From: an uncultured Lachnospiraceae bacterium | GTDB lineage: Bacteria; Bacillota; Clostridia; Lachnospirales; Lachnospiraceae | Length of the DNA stretch: 9,703 bases | Reading direction: 5' to 3' | Assembly (NCBI GenBank): GCA_900554925.1 | Contig: USJG01000085.1 | Coordinates: 1-9,703, forward strand | Shown here: piece after piece, positions 6,925 through 9,703 of the stretch | How positions within the stretch are numbered: the stretch's first letter is position 1 | How the letters are laid out: every line of letters starts with the position of its first letter | Translations under genes and position numbers: made by a program | Notes under the pieces: model-generated | The model's database searches: none | Told to the model about the DNA's origin: nothing | What the model saw: only the letters and a program-made list of their open reading frames with translations

Positions 6925-7797
6925 TTAAGAATCTCCCGTGGTCTGTTTCAGTTCTGTGATGATCAGAACCTCCTCTAAATGTTCAAAATCAACAGCCGGC
7001 GTAATAAGACCGGACTTGGTCAGATTATTGGAATCTACGTTAATGCTGGAAATATAGCCGATCAGTATACCCGGAAGGTATTTATCACTGACATTGGAGG
7101 TTACGATCTTATCTCCCTCCGCCACTCTGTCGGCACTGTCAATCAGTTTTTCAAAGCTGATGAAGCCATCAGCATAAAGTTCCAGGTCCCCGCTTACAAT
7201 CAGATTGTCTGATGTGGAAAGAACCATTCCGCTGGTATTGGAATTATCATCAATAATTGACATGACCTTTGCCCAGTTAGGCCCTACATCCACAATCCGG
7301 CCTACCAGGCCGCTGCCTGCCATTACATTCATATCAATTTCAAGTCCGTCATTATAGCCTTTATTGATAACAAAAGAATGAAACCAGTTTCCTGAATCCT
7401 TTGCGATAATGCGGGCACCGATCTTATTATATTCATCATACTGGGCATCCAGATCATAAAGTTCCCGTAAATTTGTAAGCTCATACCGATCCTGTTGGAG
7501 ACGGATATTTTCCATGGTAAGCTCATCCACCTGGGCTTTTAATTCCTCATTTTCTTTCAGGAGGGAACGGATCTGAACCAATTCCTCAGAACGGGTATTC
7601 AGCCAGCTTCCCGCTTTGCTGACACCCTCCTGTAAGGGCACAAGAATAAAACCTCCCACTGCGCTGATGGGCGCACTTAAGAAATTTGTATTAAAAGTTA
7701 TTACGATTAAACCCGTACACAATAATGTTAAAATAAAAAGGAGATATTTACCGGGTAATGTAAACTTCTCTCCTTTTTTCTTTACAATTGGACTCAT
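6925..7797 (-). CDS. mreC: Rod shape-determining protein MreC
   Basis: 290-aa bitopic membrane protein. It has a short basic cytoplasmic N-terminus, one transmembrane helix (about 18-36), a coiled coil rich in Glu/Leu (about 68-115) and an extracytoplasmic double beta-barrel (about 125-283). The barrel carries family motifs such as ARIIAKDSGNWFHSFVINKG (128-147), GLVGRIVDVGPNWAKV (163-178) and LPGILIGYI (241-249). MreC links MreB/MreD inside and in the membrane to PBP2 outside and is thought to activate PBP2. Its ATG overlaps the mreB stop codon in an ATGA arrangement, with an AAGGA site 9 nt upstream, and its stop is directly followed by the mreD start. Length and architecture are normal. 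Confidence 0.95.
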   Translation of the reverse strand: MSPIVKKKGEKFTLPGKYLLFILTLLCTGLIVITFNTNFLSAPISAVGGFILVPLQEGVSKAGSWLNTRSEELVQIRSLLKENEELKAQVDELTMENIRLQQDRYELTNLRELYDLDAQYDEYNKIGARIIAKDSGNWFHSFVINKGYNDGLEIDMNVMAGSGLVGRIVDVGPNWAKVMSIIDDNSNTSGMVLSTSDNLIVSGDLELYADGFISFEKLIDSADRVAEGDKIVTSNVSDKYLPGILIGYISSINVDSNNLTKSGLITPAVDFEHLEEVLIITELKQTTGDS

Positions 7798-8804
7798 TTG
7801 CTCATTCCTTCAATTGAATAGGCCACAGACTTATAATTATCATCCTTAATGATCTTTGAAATTCCCAGAGCCACACTGGTAACGGGATTTTCAGAAACAT
7901 TTACCTTAAGTCCTGTTCCCTTCTGCATAAGCTCCGAAAGATGATTGACCTGTGAGGCTCCGCCGGTTAAATAAATGCCATGACGATAAATATCCGCCGC
8001 AAGTTCCGGAGGCGTCCTTTCCAAAATCACCTTTATATTATCTATAATGGTATGGAAATGCTCGATCAATGAATCATCAATCAGCTTTGTAGGAAGCTCC
8101 CGTTCTACCGGAAGGCCGGTAACAATATCTCTTCCGTAAACTACAGCTCCCTGGCCTGATTTTTCAAGATCAGATAACGCCATTTTGACGTTTTCAGCAG
8201 TTTTGCCGCCGATAATGAGGCTGAATTCACGCCTTACCGCAGCCCGGATCGCATCATCGAATTTCTGACCGCCTACTTTGATGAGACGGCTAAGTACAAT
8301 GCCTCCCAGCGAAAGAATTGAAATTTCAGTGGTATCAAAACCAACATTTACAATCAGCACTCCCTGGGAATTTTTTACATCAATATCAAGTCCAAGTCCG
8401 TCGGCTACCGCCTTTTCAACCACCATGATTTTTCTTGCCTTGATGCCTGCATCACGAATCAGGTCGTAAAAAGCCCTCTTTTCAACCTCGGTAACATCTG
8501 TGGGAACAGCGATATAATAATCTGCCGGTTTTAAATTGCTTCTGGTCAGATCATTAAGAAAATATTTAATTAATAGCTCCATATTTTTAATATCTGCTAT
8601 CACACCGTTGGAAAGCGGATAGGAAATATGAATGTTTCCGGGAGCTTTTTCATACATTTCAAAAGCAGAATCACCATAGGCAAATAAAGTATTTTTATTT
8701 TCAATGGCAATCATATTTTTTTCCACTAAAATAGTGTCGTCCGAGCGATTGTAAATCTTAATATTACTGGTTCCCAAATCAATACCAAATGCACTGTTAG
8801 ACAA
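7794..8804 (-). CDS. mreB: Actin-like rod shape-determining protein MreB (divergent)
   Basis: 336-aa bacterial actin that forms membrane-associated filaments guiding wall synthesis. Phosphate-1 is GIDLGTSN (7-14), the conserved Glu of the connecting segment is Glu130 (VVEKAVADGLG), TAENVK (202-207) fits the TAExIK element, and the adenosine-binding motif is YLTGGAS (278-284). The phosphate-2 motif is unusual: NVGFDTTE (153-160) where typical MreB proteins have DIGGGTTE, so the first Asp is Asn and two glycines are lost. The rest of that region (ISILSLGGIVLSRLIKVGG) is normal in spacing. Position at the head of mreBCD supports MreB rather than an Mbl paralogue or FtsA. The initiator is TTG at 8802-8804, with AAAGGGG 9 nt upstream and no closer ATG; it lies 16 nt after radC. 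Confidence 0.93.
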   Translation of the reverse strand: MSNSAFGIDLGTSNIKIYNRSDDTILVEKNMIAIENKNTLFAYGDSAFEMYEKAPGNIHISYPLSNGVIADIKNMELLIKYFLNDLTRSNLKPADYYIAVPTDVTEVEKRAFYDLIRDAGIKARKIMVVEKAVADGLGLDIDVKNSQGVLIVNVGFDTTEISILSLGGIVLSRLIKVGGQKFDDAIRAAVRREFSLIIGGKTAENVKMALSDLEKSGQGAVVYGRDIVTGLPVERELPTKLIDDSLIEHFHTIIDNIKVILERTPPELAADIYRHGIYLTGGASQVNHLSELMQKGTGLKVNVSENPVTSVALGISKIIKDDNYKSVAYSIEGMSK

Positions 8805-8813
8805 AGTAAAATA

Positions 8814-8820
8814 CCCCTTT
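8814..8820 (-). promoter_or_regulatory. Ribosome binding site of mreB (TTG start)
   Basis: AAAGGGG occupies the 16-nt gap between radC and mreB with a 9-nt spacer to TTG at 8802-8804. It supports the non-ATG start, and with it the protein opens SNSAFGIDLG, the usual distance to phosphate-1. Confidence 0.75.
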
Positions 8821-9507
8821 CTATAATAAATGTTCTTCTTTTAAACTGATGTAGCGGCCATCACCCACAATAATATGATCTATAAGAGGTATGTCCATCA
8901 GTTCTCCTGCTTCTTTTATCTTTCGGGTAATCATAATATCGGCGCTGCTGGGCTTGGGATCTCCGCTGGGATGATTATGCAGCAGCATCAGATAACAGGC
9001 TCTGTTCTTTATTGCCTGTATGAAAATTTCCCGTGTAGACAAAAGCGAAGCATTCACCGTTCCTAAAGATACCATATATTCTTCGATTAATTTTAATTTA
9101 TTATCCAAAAGCAATAACAATACAATTTCTTTTTCCTGATGCCGCATCTGTTCCATATAATAATCCGCCACCGTATCAGGCGCATCAAGCCGAAGCGTTA
9201 ATGCTGCCCTTTCCCGTGACATACGCATGGCCAGCTCTGCAATACACTTTACCTTAACCGCCTTTACCTCTCCTATTCCCGGTATTTCCATAAGCTCTCT
9301 TAGGGAAATGTGGTGAAGGGAATTAAGCTCCGGCTTTCCTGTGCCGGCAATGGAAAGAATCTTATAGGCAAGATTTAAGGCCGGACAGTTCTTCGTACCT
9401 GTCCTTAGAATGATTGCCAATAGCTCCGCCTCAGTCAATGCCTCAGGCCCAAGTGTCATGAATTTTTCATAAGGAAGATCTGTTTTTGCTGTAATACTTT
9501 GAGTCAT
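8821..9507 (-). CDS. radC: RadC family JAB/MPN-domain protein
   Basis: 228-aa member of the RadC (YeeS/ComM-associated) family. It has an N-terminal helix-hairpin-helix region (motif IPGIGEVKAVKVK, 75-87) and a C-terminal JAB1/MPN metal-binding domain with the signature HNHPSGDPKPSSAD: His177, His179 and Asp190 as zinc ligands, and Glu142/Glu143 as the likely catalytic position. The biochemical role of the family is unsettled; the historic link to DNA repair is weak. Conserved placement directly before mreB is common in Firmicutes and supports the call. The ATG at 9505-9507 has an AAGGA site 6-7 nt upstream. On the minus strand, a short open frame (ending ERRDRKGNK) stops at TGA 9504-9506, overlapping this ATG as ATGA, as if another operon gene once ended here. 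Confidence 0.95.
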   Translation of the reverse strand: MTQSITAKTDLPYEKFMTLGPEALTEAELLAIILRTGTKNCPALNLAYKILSIAGTGKPELNSLHHISLRELMEIPGIGEVKAVKVKCIAELAMRMSRERAALTLRLDAPDTVADYYMEQMRHQEKEIVLLLLLDNKLKLIEEYMVSLGTVNASLLSTREIFIQAIKNRACYLMLLHNHPSGDPKPSSADIMITRKIKEAGELMDIPLIDHIIVGDGRYISLKEEHLL

Positions 9508-9537
9508 TTATTTCCTTTCCGATCCCTTCTCTCAACA

Positions 9538-9703
9538 GAAACAGGAAAGAAAATCAAACCCAAGCCATCTGTCAGCTATGGAGTTCGGAAATTAGAGCTG
9601 GGAACAGATTATACGGTCTCCTATGCGAAGAATAAAGCGGTGGGAAGGGCAAAGCTGACCATTCAGGGAAAAGGAAATTATACGGGAACAAGGACCATAA
9701 CCT
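9538..9703 (+). pseudogene. Orphan fragment of an Ig-like repeat surface protein (no start; runs off right edge)
   Basis: The plus-strand frame beginning at 9538 reads TGKKIKPKPSVSYG, then LELGTDYTVSYAKNKAVG, then GRAKLTIQGKGNYTGTRTIT to the window end. This is the repeat pattern of clostridial extracellular proteins: YTGKxIKP, LxxGxDYTVSYxNNxxVG, a conserved A-x-L/V-T-I strand, and GKGNYTGT. About one repeat unit is present. There is no ribosome binding site and no in-frame ATG; the only in-frame TTG upstream lies in the antisense of radC, so the coding sense begins abruptly near 9535-9541. It could be a gene broken by rearrangement or a wrongly joined contig end. The domain resemblance is strong; the biological state of the locus is unknown. 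Confidence 0.62.

Noticed and set aside
1..9703. CRISPR array, tRNA/rRNA genes, insertion sequence, phage attachment site
   Set aside because: No spaced direct repeats, no RNA-gene folds and no transposase or integrase coding sense were seen; the window is almost completely filled by the operon.

Overview
The window is one continuous block of cell-shape and division-site genes, all transcribed leftward (minus strand). It suggests a low-to-mid GC Firmicute of class Clostridia, most likely a Lachnospiraceae-type gut anaerobe. The reasons are the gene order radC-mreB-mreC-mreD-PBP2-minC-minD-minE-rodA-mgsA, strong AGGAGG-type ribosome binding sites, frequent TTG/GTG starts, a very long PBP2, and an Ig-like repeat fragment typical of clostridial surface proteins. 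The genus is inferred from general familiarity and was not tested by any search.

Layout in order of transcription, from right to left. Positions 9541-9703 hold a plus-strand fragment of a repetitive Ig-like surface protein with no visible start. It abuts the operon where an upstream operon gene or promoter would be expected. Next come radC (DNA-repair-associated JAB/MPN protein), mreB, mreC and mreD (elongasome scaffold), and a class B penicillin-binding protein of the PBP2/MrdA type. These are followed by minC, minD and minE (division-site placement), rodA (SEDS glycosyltransferase), mgsA (methylglyoxal synthase), and the first 36 codons of a lipoprotein that runs off the left edge. Gaps are short or negative: 16, -4, 0, -8, 26 (to the original PBP2 stop), 71, 11, 29, 63 and -17 nt. 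One long polycistronic message is therefore likely, with perhaps an extra promoter before mgsA.

Functionally, MreB/C/D, PBP2 and RodA are the core of the lateral-wall synthesis machine: RodA polymerises glycan and PBP2 cross-links it. MinC/D/E keep FtsZ from assembling at the poles. The arrangement puts elongation and division placement under shared expression.

The main surprise is in the PBP2 gene. Its frame is stopped by a TAA at 3675-3677, just after the KTG box, yet 43 further codons of recognisable PBP2 C-terminus continue in the same frame to a second TAA at 3543-3545. Other points are the junction at the right edge, Glu in place of the expected catalytic Asp in MgsA, a degenerate phosphate-2 motif in MreB, a roughly 230-residue insertion in PBP2, and non-ATG starts in five of eleven operon genes. 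I see no wholly new system here: this is a conserved operon carrying several specific anomalies.
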